A stretch of 64,000 bases of DNA from the NCBI RefSeq assembly GCF_002899455.1, contig NZ_PPFB01000001.1, positions 1,736,001 to 1,800,000 on the forward strand, read 5' to 3'. Origin of the DNA: Streptomyces sp. DH-12 (lineage in GTDB: Bacteria > Actinomycetota > Actinomycetes > Streptomycetales > Streptomycetaceae). The notes under the pieces are model-generated. The model was not told the DNA's origin. It saw nothing but the letters and a program-made list of their open reading frames with translations, and made no database searches. This document shows, piece by piece, positions 25,425 to 34,151 of this stretch (the first letter of the stretch is position 1; the number at the start of each line of letters is the position of its first letter). Made by a program: the position numbers and the translations under genes.

Positions 25425-26354
25425 GTGCACCGGGAACGCCGTACGGGACCGCGCAGGGTCCTGCTGACCGGGTGGTTCAGCTTCCGCGACGGGGAGGCGA
25501 CCGCCGGGGACGTGCTGGCCCTGCGCCGGGTCGAAACGGTCCTGCGCGGGTCCGGCACGCCGTACGACGTCGTCTGGAGCCCCGGCTTCCGGCCGGACGC
25601 GCTGCACTTCGACGACGTACGGCCCCACGACTACTCGCACCTCGTGTTCGTGTGCGGGCCGCTGCACGGGACGCAGGTGGAGGAGCTGCACCGGCGGTTC
25701 GCGCGCTGCGTGCGGATCGCCGTCGGGACGTCGGTGATCGACCCCGAGGGGCCGGCGGTCACCGGCTTCCACCGGATCCTGGCGCGGGACGCGCCCGGCA
25801 GCGAACCCACCGAGGACCTGGCGGCCCGCGCCCCCGCGATGCCGCCGCGGCCGGTGGTCGGGGTGATCCTCACCCACGGGCAGCACGAGTACGGGGCGCA
25901 GCGGCGGCACGGAGAGGTCGCCGAGCGGGTGACGCACTGGCTGGCGGGGAAGGACTGCGCCCGTCTCGAGCTGGAGACCCGGCTGGACACCCGGGACTGG
26001 CACCTGAGCGCGACACCGGCGCAGGTGCAGTCGGTGCTCGCGCGGCTCGACCTGGTCGTCACCGACCGTCTGCACGGGCTGGTGCTGGCCCTGCGGGCCG
26101 GCACACCGGCGCTCGCGGTGGATCCGGTGGCGGGCGGCGCGAAGGTGACGGCGCAGGCGCGGGCCTGCGGATGGCCGGCGCTGCTGGCGGCGGAGCGGGT
26201 GGACGAGCGGCGGCTCGAGCGGTGGTGGGACTGGTGCCTGACCTCGGGCCGGGTGGCCGCGCGGCAGGCCCGCGAGACGTTCCGCGAGGGCCGGCTGCCC
26301 GACGGGGCGGACCGTCTGCTGGAGGCACTGACGTCCCGCGCCGACACCGGTTAG
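25425..26354 (+). CDS. Polysaccharide pyruvyltransferase-like protein
   Basis: 309 residues from GTG 25425. The C-terminal half shows LDLVVTDRLHGLVLALRAGTPALAVDPV, the diagnostic motif of the polysaccharide pyruvyltransferase family (CsaB/WcaK-like), plus HLVFVCGPLHGTQVEEL and VVGVILTHGQHEYG. In such enzymes a pyruvate ketal is added to a surface glycan from phosphoenolpyruvate, but some members have lost this activity. It lies close to the seven-gene glycan operon (on the other strand), so a role in modifying surface glycans is plausible. Confidence 0.75.
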   Translation: MHRERRTGPRRVLLTGWFSFRDGEATAGDVLALRRVETVLRGSGTPYDVVWSPGFRPDALHFDDVRPHDYSHLVFVCGPLHGTQVEELHRRFARCVRIAVGTSVIDPEGPAVTGFHRILARDAPGSEPTEDLAARAPAMPPRPVVGVILTHGQHEYGAQRRHGEVAERVTHWLAGKDCARLELETRLDTRDWHLSATPAQVQSVLARLDLVVTDRLHGLVLALRAGTPALAVDPVAGGAKVTAQARACGWPALLAAERVDERRLERWWDWCLTSGRVAARQARETFREGRLPDGADRLLEALTSRADTG

Positions 26355-26416
26355 GGCGCACGTCCGCCGGGCACCCGGACGTCGCTTCCCCCCTGGCGCT
26401 CGTTGGAGGAGAGACG

Positions 26417-26758
26417 GTGTCCCTCGGTCGGCTCCCTGAGCATGAACAGCACGTCCTCGACGAGATCGAGCGGTCGCTGCGGCGCGATCGCCGGCTCAAC
26501 CGGCTGCTGCGGCGTCATCGCGTCCGCCGCGGCCCCGACCTGAAGCGGTTCCTGGGCCGGGTGGCCCGCTGCAACCCGCGCGGACGGACGGTCGCCCTCC
26601 TGCTCGCGGTGTCGGTGGCCGTGATGGTGACCGGCATCGTCACCTCGGCGCCGTGGGCGCTCTGGACGTTCGCCGCGGTGTGGCCGGTGACGCTGTTCGC
26701 GGCGTTCCGGCTGCTGTGCCGCTGGTCGGGCGACGGGGAGCCGCCGGCCGGGCGGTAG
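26417..26758 (+). CDS. DUF3040-like membrane protein
   Basis: 113 residues from GTG 26417, with a strong GGAGGAGAGAC ribosome binding site. The N-terminus PEHEQHVLDEIERSLRRDRRL matches the DUF3040 start (L-S/P-E-H-E-Q-x-x-L-x-x-I-E). Two membrane helices follow (TVALLLAVSVAVMVTGIVT and ALWTFAAVWPVTLFAAFRLL). The middle is longer and more basic than in usual DUF3040 proteins. Role unknown. A hairpin terminator overlaps the stop. Confidence 0.75.
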   Translation: MSLGRLPEHEQHVLDEIERSLRRDRRLNRLLRRHRVRRGPDLKRFLGRVARCNPRGRTVALLLAVSVAVMVTGIVTSAPWALWTFAAVWPVTLFAAFRLLCRWSGDGEPPAGR

Positions 26759-26783
26759 GTGCTCCGGGGGGCGGCGGAGCACC
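26758..26783 (+). terminator. Terminator after the DUF3040 gene
   Basis: 9-bp perfect stem (26758-26766 with 26775-26783) with an 8-nt loop. The following ~210 bp to 26996 contain no gene. Confidence 0.65.
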
Positions 26784-26996
26784 GCGGCCGGGCGGGGCGC
26801 CGGCACCTCACGGGCGGGGTCGCACGGGCCGTGCGCGATGGGACGCCCGCGCGCACGCGGACCTGGGGCGGAGCACCCCCCGCGACATGTCCGGCCGGTG
26901 CGGCCGACACCCCCGGCCGGGGGACGGGACCGGGCCGTCCGCCGGGTGGCGGGACAGCGGGCGCGGGCCGGGCCCGGTGGCCGGGCGCCGGATGGG

Positions 26997-27893
26997 TCAG
27001 CCGGTGTAGCGGCGGGCCTTCGAGGCGCGTTGGGCCGGTTCCAGGAGGCGGAGGCGGGACTCGACCTCCCGGGGGAGGACGCGGCGTTCGCGCAGGACCC
27101 ACGGGAGGGAGGCCGCCGCCTCCGTGAAGGCGAGGAGCGACGTCGTGTCGCGCGGCACCGTGCGGGCCAGGTCCAGGGTGCGGCGCAGGGCGGGGCCGAC
27201 CGGGCGGCGGAGCCAGGTGAACCACAGGGTGTTGCGGATGCCGTGCCGGCGGCGCAGGGTCGCGTCGCGCGCCTCCGACGCCTGGTGGTGGATGGTGAGG
27301 TGGTCGGCGTAGACGAGCCACCAGCCGGCGGCGGCGAGGTCGACGGCGAGCAGTTCCTCCTCCCCGCCGAGCCACAGCTTGGGGTGGAAGCCGCCCGCCT
27401 TCCGGAAGGCGTCCGTGCGCAGCACGGTCGCGGCGGCGAGGAAGGAGCCGAGCGCCGGGCCCGGCAGCCACGGCGGCCCCGGCACGGGGGACTCCCGCAG
27501 TTCGCGGACGATCGGGTCCTCGGTGCCGTGCGGCTCGACGACGATCCGCGCGGTGACGGAGACGACGGCGGGGTGACGGTCGAGCAGGTCGGCGGCGCCG
27601 GTCAGGGAGCCGGGCGCCCACCAGGAGTCGTCGTCGCAGAAGGCGACGTAGGGCGTGGTGACGTCGCGGACCGCCAGGTTGCGGCCGACCGCGCCGAGGT
27701 TGCGGCCGGGGCGCAGCAGCCGGACCTCCGGGTGGTGGCGGGCGACGGCGTCGGCGGTGCCGTCGGTGGAGCCGTTGTCGGTGACGATCACCTCGGGCCG
27801 TTCGGGGAGTTCGGCGAGCCGGTCGAGGGTGCGCAGCAGCTCCCGGCGGCGGTTGTGGGTGATGACGACGACCGTCGTGCGGGGGTCGGTCAT
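26997..27893 (-). CDS. Glycosyltransferase family 2 (last gene of glycan operon)
   Basis: 298 residues. GT-A fold motifs: VVVITHNRRRELLRTL, VIVTDNGSTDGTADAV, then YVAFCDDDSWWAPGSL with the metal-binding DDD. FHPKLWLGGEEELLAVDLAAAGW is the acceptor-side ED-type motif typical of rhamnosyl-type GT2 enzymes, with a helical C-terminal extension. The start overlaps the preceding stop (ATGA). It closely resembles the preceding GT2, suggesting duplication. Sugar donor unknown. Confidence 0.9.
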   Translation of the reverse strand: MTDPRTTVVVITHNRRRELLRTLDRLAELPERPEVIVTDNGSTDGTADAVARHHPEVRLLRPGRNLGAVGRNLAVRDVTTPYVAFCDDDSWWAPGSLTGAADLLDRHPAVVSVTARIVVEPHGTEDPIVRELRESPVPGPPWLPGPALGSFLAAATVLRTDAFRKAGGFHPKLWLGGEEELLAVDLAAAGWWLVYADHLTIHHQASEARDATLRRRHGIRNTLWFTWLRRPVGPALRRTLDLARTVPRDTTSLLAFTEAAASLPWVLRERRVLPREVESRLRLLEPAQRASKARRYTG

Positions 27894-28765
27894 GCGGTCG
27901 CCCCTTCCAGTTCCAGCAGGCGGGCGGCGCGTTCCACGTGCGGGGGCAGCGGGCGGCGGGCGCGCAGGGCGGCGGGCAGCCGGGTGAGCGTCTCGCGCAG
28001 GGCGCGCCGGGCCGTGATGTCGGCGCGGGCCTCGGCGGCGAGGGCGCCGGTGCGGGCGAGGGCGTGGCGGACGGGGCGGCGCAGCCAGGCGGTGAGCACT
28101 TCGTTGCGGCGCTGCTGCGCGGGCCGGCCGGGCCGGCCCGAGGTGGCCGGGTGGTGGTGGGCGACGACGTCGGGGCAGTGGGTGACGCCCCAGCCGCGGG
28201 CGGCGAGGTCGTAGGCGAGGCAGGTCTCCTCGCCGCCGAAGAACAGCACCCGGTGGAAGCCGCCCGCGTCGAGGTAGGCGGTCCGGCGGACGACGGAGGC
28301 GCAGGCGAGGAAGCCGAGCACCTGGACGCCGGGGAGGTCGGTGGCGGGGCCGAGCGGGGAGGCGGCGAGGAGGTCGTTGAGCGGGTCGGGGGCGTTCTCG
28401 GGGCCGACGAGGGTGCGGGCGGCGATCAGCCCGAGCCGGGGGTGGGCGTCGAACAGGTCCGCGGCGCGGGCGAGCGCGCCGGGCGCCCACCAGGAGTCGT
28501 CGTCGCTGAACGCGACGTACGGGGTGTCCAGGGCGCGGGCGCCGTGGTTGCGGGCGAGGGCGCCGTGGTTGACGGGGAGGGCGAGGACCCGCACGTGCGG
28601 GAAGTCGCGGGCGACCATGGCGCGGGTGCCGTCGGCGGAAGCGTTGTCGGCGACGAGGATCTCCGGCCGTTCGGGCAGGTCGGTCAGGCGCCGCAGGGTG
28701 ACCGCGAGCCGTTCGCGGCGGTCGCGGGTGGCGATGACGACGCCGACGCGGCTGCGGCCGGTCAT
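27890..28765 (-). CDS. Glycosyltransferase family 2
   Basis: 291 residues. GVVIATRDRRERLAVTLRRL, ILVADNASADGTRAMV, YVAFSDDDSWWAPGAL (metal-binding DDD) and FGGEETCLAYDLAARGWGV define a GT2 enzyme very similar in layout to the next gene (both have W-W-A-P-G after DDDS). Both overlaps are 4 nt. It likely extends a surface polysaccharide on the cytosolic face. Confidence 0.9.
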   Translation of the reverse strand: MTGRSRVGVVIATRDRRERLAVTLRRLTDLPERPEILVADNASADGTRAMVARDFPHVRVLALPVNHGALARNHGARALDTPYVAFSDDDSWWAPGALARAADLFDAHPRLGLIAARTLVGPENAPDPLNDLLAASPLGPATDLPGVQVLGFLACASVVRRTAYLDAGGFHRVLFFGGEETCLAYDLAARGWGVTHCPDVVAHHHPATSGRPGRPAQQRRNEVLTAWLRRPVRHALARTGALAAEARADITARRALRETLTRLPAALRARRPLPPHVERAARLLELEGATA

Positions 28766-29721
28766 GACGCGGGCCCCTCGGGGGCGGGCAGGCGGCGCAG
28801 GCCGTCCAGCACCTCGTCGGGGGTGATGCGCAGCAGCGCCGGGTCGGGGCGCACGGCGTGCGGGTCGCCCTCGGGGCCGTGCCACAGGGCGATGTGGCGG
28901 GGGTGCGCGGGCGGGCCCCAGCGGCTCGGCGGGACCGGGCCGAACAGGGTGACGGTGGGCGTGGCGTGGGCGACCGCGAGGTGGGCGATGCCGGTGTCGC
29001 CGCTGACGACCGCGCGGGCGCCGGCGACGAGGGCGGACAGCCGGGTGAAGGGCAGGCCGCCGGAGAACACGTCGGCGTCGGGCAACCGGGCCTCCTTGGC
29101 GAGCCGGGCGACGAGGTCGTGCTCCCCCGCACCCCCGGTGACCACGACCCGCAGTCCGCGCTCGCGCAGTGCGGAGGCGACGGCGGCGTACCGCTCGACG
29201 GGCCAGCAGCGGGCGGGCGCGCCCGCGCCGGGGTGCAGGAGGACCGCGCCGGGGGCGGGCGAGGGGGTGTGCGGGCGGGGCAGCAGCAGGTCGGCGGGGT
29301 CGGCGTCGACGCCGTACGCGCTCAGCAGCCGGCACCAGCGGTCCCGTTCGTGCTCGTCCCGGTGCCAGGGCGGGCCGTCGATCTCGGGGGTCTCCGGGTG
29401 CGCGAAGGCGAACAGCCGCAGGGGACGCAAGGCTTGCAGCAGGCGGTGGCTGGGCGGGCCGTTGCCGTGCAGGTCGACGGCGACGTCCGGGGGCGGCCCG
29501 GTCCAGTCGAGCGCGCGGGGGACCGCCCGTCCGGGCGCGGAGGCGGGCAGCAGCCGGTCGACGGCCCCGGTCGCCTCGGCGACGGGGGCGAGCCCGGCGG
29601 GGGCGGCCAGCACCGTCTCGTGGTCCGGGAACCCCCGCCGCAGCGCCCTCAGCGCGGGCACCCCGGCCAGCAGGTCCCCGAGCCCGAGCGCCCGCAGCAC
29701 GAGCACACGGCGAGCCCTCAT
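28762..29721 (-). CDS. Glycosyltransferase family 9 (heptosyltransferase-like)
   Basis: 319 residues. N-terminus RRVLVLRALGLGDLLAGVPALRALRRGFP is the GT9 signature (R-x-x-G-L-G-D-x-L). The C-terminal domain has VLLHPGAGAPARCWPVERYAAVASAL, LRVVVTGGAGEHDLV and VSGDTGIAHLAVAHATPTVTLFGPVPPSRWGP, the heptosyltransferase nucleotide-sugar site. Classical GT9 enzymes transfer ADP-heptose to LPS cores. In Streptomyces the acceptor must be another glycan. Overlaps neighbours on both sides by 4 nt. Confidence 0.9.
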   Translation of the reverse strand: MRARRVLVLRALGLGDLLAGVPALRALRRGFPDHETVLAAPAGLAPVAEATGAVDRLLPASAPGRAVPRALDWTGPPPDVAVDLHGNGPPSHRLLQALRPLRLFAFAHPETPEIDGPPWHRDEHERDRWCRLLSAYGVDADPADLLLPRPHTPSPAPGAVLLHPGAGAPARCWPVERYAAVASALRERGLRVVVTGGAGEHDLVARLAKEARLPDADVFSGGLPFTRLSALVAGARAVVSGDTGIAHLAVAHATPTVTLFGPVPPSRWGPPAHPRHIALWHGPEGDPHAVRPDPALLRITPDEVLDGLRRLPAPEGPAS

Positions 29722-30668
29722 CGGGTGACCTCTTTGAGGAGGCGTTCCCAGTCGTCGAGGAAGCGGGGCAGGCCGTAGCGGGCGAGGGCGGCGGCGCGGG
29801 CGGCCTCGCCGGCGCGGCGGGCGCTCAGCGGGTCGGCGACGAAGTCCCGTACGGCGTCGGTGAGGACGTCGATCCGGTTGGAGACGACGCCGGCGCCGGG
29901 CGGCACCGCCTCGGTGACCTCGGTGGTGGCGAGGGCGACGACGGGCATGGCGAGGTGCATCGCCTCCAGCAGGGACAGGCCGAGGGAGGTCCAGCGCACC
30001 GGGTGGACGTAGACGCGGCGGCGGGCCATCTCGGCGTGCAGGCGGGCCTGGGTCAGTTCGTGGGACCGGCACCGTTCGGCGGGGAGGCCGAGGTGGCCGG
30101 CCAGTCCCCCGGTGCCCATGCCGAACACGTCCAGGGGCGCGACGGCGGCGAACACCGGCAGCAGGTCGGTGCCGGTCGTACGGCCGCGCCGGACCGGTTC
30201 GTTGACGACGACGGCGGCGTGCGGCAGTTCCCCCGTCCACAGCGGGCCGGGGTCGACGATGCCGTGCTCGATGACGGCCGTGGGGGTCGGGCCGGCGTCC
30301 CACATCAGCCGGTTGAAGTGGGTGACGTGCACGAGGGTCGTGCCGGGGATGTCCGCCGCGGGGTGCCGGGTGTCGGGGACGTCGCCGTGCGGGGCGTTGT
30401 GCTCCAGGTAGACCAGCGGCGGGCGGCGCCGCAGCCACCGGTCCACCAGGCCGATCTCGTGCGGGCGCTGCAGGACGACGACGTCGATGTCCTGCTCGGC
30501 CAGGCGTTCCGGCGGCACCTCGACGACCGTGTCGGGCCAGTCGAAGGTGCGGGCGCGGCCGAGTCCGTCGGGTCCGCGGTCCGGGGTGACGGGGACGACG
30601 TAGGTGTGCGGTCCCCGCACGAAGGCCGTGGTCCACGACCCGTGCACGTGCCACAGCAGGATCCTCAT
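29718..30668 (-). CDS. GT4-like glycosyltransferase
   Basis: 316 residues. N-terminus MRILLWHVHGSWTTAFVRGPHTYVVPV matches actinobacterial glycosyltransferases with the LWHVHGSW opening. The C-terminal half has RRVYVHPVRWTSLGLSLLEAMHLAMPVVALATTEVTEAVPPGAGVVS, the GT-B donor-binding region with the E-x7-E-like pattern of GT4 (S-L-L-E-A-M...A-T-T-E). Donor and acceptor unknown. It overlaps both neighbours by 4 nt. Confidence 0.85.
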   Translation of the reverse strand: MRILLWHVHGSWTTAFVRGPHTYVVPVTPDRGPDGLGRARTFDWPDTVVEVPPERLAEQDIDVVVLQRPHEIGLVDRWLRRRPPLVYLEHNAPHGDVPDTRHPAADIPGTTLVHVTHFNRLMWDAGPTPTAVIEHGIVDPGPLWTGELPHAAVVVNEPVRRGRTTGTDLLPVFAAVAPLDVFGMGTGGLAGHLGLPAERCRSHELTQARLHAEMARRRVYVHPVRWTSLGLSLLEAMHLAMPVVALATTEVTEAVPPGAGVVSNRIDVLTDAVRDFVADPLSARRAGEAARAAALARYGLPRFLDDWERLLKEVTR

Positions 30669-31654
30669 GCCACCTCCACGAGCTTGTCGACCGCGGCGAC
30701 GACGTCGAGCGCGGTCACGGTGTCCAGGCAGGGATGGCCCGGTACGGGGCAGCGCCGGGCGCGGCTTCCGGCGCACGGGGCGTCCTGGTCGCCGAGCAGC
30801 AGGTAGGGCACGCCGTAGGGCCGCCACCGCTCGGCCGGGACGACCGGGGCGAACAGCGACACCACGGGGGTGCCGACGGCGGCGGCGAGATGGGCGGGGC
30901 CGGTGTTGCCCGCGACGACGCAGTCGGCCCCGGCGAGCACCCCGGCGAGCTGCGCGGCGTCGGTGCGGCCGCCCAGGTCGACGGCCCGGCCGCCGGCGAC
31001 GTACGCGGTGAGGTCGCGCTCGCCCGTGCCGCCCGTGACGACGACGCGCCGTCCGGCGGCGGCCAGTTCCCGCACCGCCTGGGCGCAGCGTCCGGGGCTC
31101 CAGGCGCGGGCGGGCACGCTGGCGCCGGGGTGGACGACGACGTACGGGCCGTCGCCGGTCAGCGCGCCGGCGGCGGGCGGCGGGAGGACCCGGAGGCGGC
31201 CGTCGTCGACGCGGGGGAAGCCGGCCGCCTCGGCGAGGTCGAGGGCGGCCTCGGCCTCGTGGGCGTGCGGGGCGCGGTGGTGGCGCACGTCGAGGAGGCT
31301 GCCGGGGTAGTCCTCGCTGTCGGCGGCGATGAAGGGGACGCCGGCCAGCCGCAGCAGCAGCGCGGTGGGCAGCGGCGACTGGTGGTACGAGGTGAGGACG
31401 AGCGCGGCGTCGGCGGCGACGGACGCGACGAGCCGGTCGATGTCGTCGCGGTCCACGGGCGGCGGCTGGAACCCGGTCCACGGCGCGTCCCAGACGAGCA
31501 CCTCGTCCACGCCGGGCAGCAGCCGCGCCGCGGGCACCCCGTGCGGTCCGCACAGGAGGGTGACGTGGTCGGCGCGGGCGGCGACGGCCCGCACGGCGGG
31601 TCCGGCGAGCAGGACGTCGCCGAAGCTGTCGAGCCGGGTGACGAGGGCTTTCAC
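30665..31654 (-). CDS. Glycosyltransferase family 9 (second heptosyltransferase-like)
   Basis: 329 residues from GTG 31654 (GTGA overlap with the phosphatase stop). VKALVTRLDSFGDVLLAGPAVRAVAAR is a GT9 opening with the conserved D in F-G-D; later YVVVHPGASVPARAWSPGRCAQAV, RVVVTGGTGERDLT and VAGNTGPAHLAAAVGTPVVSLFAPVVPAERWRPYG. A late Cys pair (CAGSRARRCPVPGHPC) is typical of GT9 proteins of this kind. With the neighbouring bisphosphatase it makes a heptose-type sugar donor plausible. Confidence 0.9.
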   Translation of the reverse strand: MKALVTRLDSFGDVLLAGPAVRAVAARADHVTLLCGPHGVPAARLLPGVDEVLVWDAPWTGFQPPPVDRDDIDRLVASVAADAALVLTSYHQSPLPTALLLRLAGVPFIAADSEDYPGSLLDVRHHRAPHAHEAEAALDLAEAAGFPRVDDGRLRVLPPPAAGALTGDGPYVVVHPGASVPARAWSPGRCAQAVRELAAAGRRVVVTGGTGERDLTAYVAGGRAVDLGGRTDAAQLAGVLAGADCVVAGNTGPAHLAAAVGTPVVSLFAPVVPAERWRPYGVPYLLLGDQDAPCAGSRARRCPVPGHPCLDTVTALDVVAAVDKLVEVA

Positions 31655-32307
31655 AGGTACCTCCCGGTCCGGGGCGGCTCCGCTTCCGGGCCGGCCCGTA
31701 CGCGTCCGGCACGCCCGGCCGCCACCCGTTCGTGTGCGGCCCCGGCGTTCGGGCCGGGCGCGGGGGCGCCGCCGGGGGCCTCCCACGGCGGGCCGTCGAG
31801 GATCAGCCGTACGGCGGCGGGCAGGCTCCGCGCCACGTGCGGGGCGGCGGCGGTCTCCTCGGGGCGGGTCACGGGCGTGGGGACGAGGACGGCGCGCGCG
31901 CCGGCCCGGCGGGCGGCCTCGACGTCGGAGCCGATGTCGCCGACGACGACGCAGTGGGCCGGGTCGGCGCCGAGGCGGGCGGCGGCGTCCAGGACCATGC
32001 CGGGGCGGGGCTTGCGGCAGGGACAGCCGTCGTCGGGGCCGTGCGGGCAGACGGCCCAGACGTCGAAGGGGCCGAGGAGTTCCTCGACGCGCGCGTTGAC
32101 GCGGCGGACGTCGGTCTCGGTGAGCAGGCGGCGGGCGATGCCGGACTGGTTGGTGACGATCCCGGTGCGGATGCCGCGGGCGCGCAGCGCGTCGAGCGCC
32201 TCGCGCGCCCCCGCGACGGGGCGCACGCGGTCGGGGTCCGCGTTGTAGGGGACGTCGTGGACCAGGGTGCCGTCGCGGTCGAACAGCACCGCCCGCACGG
32301 GGCTCAC
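31651..32307 (-). CDS. HAD phosphatase, D-glycero-D-manno-heptose 1,7-bisphosphatase (GmhB)-like
   Basis: 218 residues from GTG 32307, overlapping the upstream GT2 stop. HAD motif I is VLFDRDGTLV (nucleophile Asp10, acid Asp12), motif II is TGIVTNQSG, and motif IV VVVGDIGSDVEAA. The zinc loop CPHGPDDGCPCRKPRPGM is the GmhB hallmark. GmhB removes the C7 phosphate of heptose bisphosphate on the way to NDP-heptose. Histidinol-phosphatase-type activity is an alternative, but that gene belongs in his operons. A Pro/Ala-rich tail of ~45 residues is extra. Confidence 0.88.
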   Translation of the reverse strand: MSPVRAVLFDRDGTLVHDVPYNADPDRVRPVAGAREALDALRARGIRTGIVTNQSGIARRLLTETDVRRVNARVEELLGPFDVWAVCPHGPDDGCPCRKPRPGMVLDAAARLGADPAHCVVVGDIGSDVEAARRAGARAVLVPTPVTRPEETAAAPHVARSLPAAVRLILDGPPWEAPGGAPAPGPNAGAAHERVAAGRAGRVRAGPEAEPPRTGRYL

Positions 32308-33311
32308 CGGGCCGCCTCCCGCCAGGCGGGGGCGCGCCGGTGGCGCCAGGCGCCGGCCAGCCGGTGCCAGGTGGCGGCGGGCGGGATGACCACGCTGGTG
32401 GCGAGCACGGTCGCCACCTCGTCGGGGGTGCGCGGTCCGGGCACGATGCGGGCGCGGGCGAACTCGGCGGTGCCGGCCGCCCAGCCGGCCGCGCAGGCCG
32501 CGGCGGCCCTGCGGTGTCCGGTGACGGCGAGCGCGCAGGCGGCCGCGCCGGCGGCGGTGATCGCGGCGTGCCGGCGGATCCGGCCGCGCGGCGCGACCGC
32601 CTTGTCCCACCAGTCGGGGCCGTGCAGCCGCCGCATCAGGGCGTCGTCGGCGTTGCCGCGCTGCCGGCGGACCGACTCCCAGCGGGAGGCGGCGCGCACG
32701 GGGTGCAGGGCGGTGCGGTGGCCCCGGCGGATGCGCCAGCCGGCGTCGAGGAGCCGCAGCGCGAGGTCGGCGTCCTCGCGGTGGGCGCGGGGGAAGCGTT
32801 CGTCGAAGCCGCCGGCCCGGCGCAGGGCGTCGGTGCGGTAGGCCGTGTCGGCGGTGATCCAGCGGGCGCGGGCCAGTCCCGCGGTGCCGCGTTCCCCGTC
32901 GGTGGGGCGGCGTCCGCCGGGCAGCGGCACGGTGATGACGCCCGGCACGCCCGCGGTGTCGGGCGTCGCCTCGTCGAGGTCCCGCTGGAGCTGGGCGCAC
33001 CAGTGCGGTCCCACCTGGACGTCGTCGTCGACGAAGACCACCCAGGGCTCGGTGACGGCGCGCAGTCCGGCGTTGCGGGCGGCGGCGGGGCCGCGGGCCT
33101 CCCCGGGCAGCACGGTGGTGCGGGCGCGCAGGTCGCCGAGGACGGTCAGCGCGTGCTCCAGGGGCGCCGGGTCGGGGACGGGCGTCGGGGGGCGGTCGTC
33201 GACCAGGACGACGCGCTCCGGGCGCGGGCCGTGCGCGGCGGCCAGCGCGGCGAGGCAGTCGGCGAGGGTGTCCCGCACCAGGGTGGGGATCACGACGGCG
33301 TACGGCGTCAT
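32304..33311 (-). CDS. Glycosyltransferase family 2 (first gene of glycan operon)
   Basis: 335 residues; ATG 33311 is chosen because GGAGGG precedes it. YAVVIPTLVRDTLADCLAALAAA, RVVLVDDRPP and WVVFVDDDVQVGPHWCAQL give the GT-A nucleotide-sugar and DxD sites; RAHREDADLALRLLDAGW carries the ED acceptor motif. The C-terminal part has a hydrophobic stretch (HAAITAAGAAACALAVTG), so it may associate with the membrane. It opens a seven-gene operon in which every junction is a 4-nt overlap. Confidence 0.88.
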   Translation of the reverse strand: MTPYAVVIPTLVRDTLADCLAALAAAHGPRPERVVLVDDRPPTPVPDPAPLEHALTVLGDLRARTTVLPGEARGPAAARNAGLRAVTEPWVVFVDDDVQVGPHWCAQLQRDLDEATPDTAGVPGVITVPLPGGRRPTDGERGTAGLARARWITADTAYRTDALRRAGGFDERFPRAHREDADLALRLLDAGWRIRRGHRTALHPVRAASRWESVRRQRGNADDALMRRLHGPDWWDKAVAPRGRIRRHAAITAAGAAACALAVTGHRRAAAACAAGWAAGTAEFARARIVPGPRTPDEVATVLATSVVIPPAATWHRLAGAWRHRRAPAWREAAR

Positions 33312-33688
33312 CGCGGCGCCCTCCCTCCGCGCCCGGCGCACGGCCCGGTCGTGCGGCGCGGGCCGGCGGGGGCGGGACGGCGCCCGGGGGACGGGGCGTG
33401 GTCACCGGGGTCGTGCATGGGGAGTGGGCTCCGTCCCTGTGTCGGGCTGGTACTGCGGGGAGCGGGTGCCGCACCCGTACCGGTTCCAAACCATGGGCCA
33501 CGTCCTGTCCCGTTCTGCGTTTATATGCGGTGTTCTGCACCAGCGTGCACCGAGGCGGAGAACCGCGCAGGTCGGAGAGGGAGGGCGCGGGCGGGCGGCG
33601 GGAGGGCGCGGGGAGCGGTCGCGGAGCGCGGTTCAGCCGTTCGGACCAGCGGACGGCGGGACGCGGCGGGGTTCCCTAGGATCGGCCC
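33312..33688. other. Intergenic region upstream of the glycan operon
   Basis: 377 bp between the divergent glycan operon and the SRPBCC gene; no gene seen. An AT-rich spot GTTTATATG lies near 33519-33527, and a CGGGTGC/GCACCCG inverted repeat at 33465-33479. The operon promoter should be here, but I cannot place it confidently. Confidence 0.4.
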
Positions 33689-34129
33689 GTGGCCACCTTC
33701 CAGCTCGAGCGCTCGGCGTCCCTGCCCTCCGACGAGGCGTGGCGCCGGCTCACCACGTGGTGCCGGCACGGCGAGGTGGTCCCGCTGACCCGGGTCACCG
33801 TCACCACTCCCCCGCCCACCGGCGAGGGCACCGTCTTCGTCGCCCGCACGGGCGTGGGCCCGCTGGCCTTCGACGACCCGATGGAGGTCACGGTGTGGCG
33901 GCCCCCGGCGGGCGGCTCCCCCGGGTTCTGCCGGCTGGAGAAGCGCGGCCGGGTCGTCCTGGGCTGGGCGGAGATCGAGGTCCGTCCGGGCCCCGGCGGC
34001 CGCAGCGGGGTGGTGTGGCGGGAGGACGTCCGCGTGCGCTTCCTCCCGCCCGCGTGCGACGCGCTGCTGGCGCGGGCGGGCCGCGCGGTGTTCGGGCGGG
34101 CGGTCGGCCGGCTGCTGCGGCGGGACTGA
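33689..34129 (+). CDS. SRPBCC (START-like) family protein
   Basis: 146 residues from GTG 33689. FQLERSASLPSDEAWRRLTTWCRHGEVVPLTRVTV, then GPLAFDDPMEVTVWRPP and RSGVVWREDVRVRFLPP, give the strand-helix order of the SRPBCC hydrophobic-ligand fold. Homologues are common in Streptomyces as stand-alone proteins of unknown role. Its stop lies in the left arm of a hairpin shared with the xanthine dehydrogenase remnant. Confidence 0.7.
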   Translation: MATFQLERSASLPSDEAWRRLTTWCRHGEVVPLTRVTVTTPPPTGEGTVFVARTGVGPLAFDDPMEVTVWRPPAGGSPGFCRLEKRGRVVLGWAEIEVRPGPGGRSGVVWREDVRVRFLPPACDALLARAGRAVFGRAVGRLLRRD

Positions 34130-34151
34130 ACCGCGCGGGGGTCAGTCCCGC
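34120..34151. terminator. Bidirectional terminator spanning two convergent stops
   Basis: 10-bp perfect stem (34120-34129 with 34142-34151), 12-nt loop. Each arm contains one of the two convergent stop codons. Confidence 0.75.

Noticed and set aside
28762..32307. LPS core biosynthesis locus
   Set aside because: Families are heptosyltransferase/GmhB-like, but this is a Gram-positive genome without LPS genes; a different surface glycan is the better reading.
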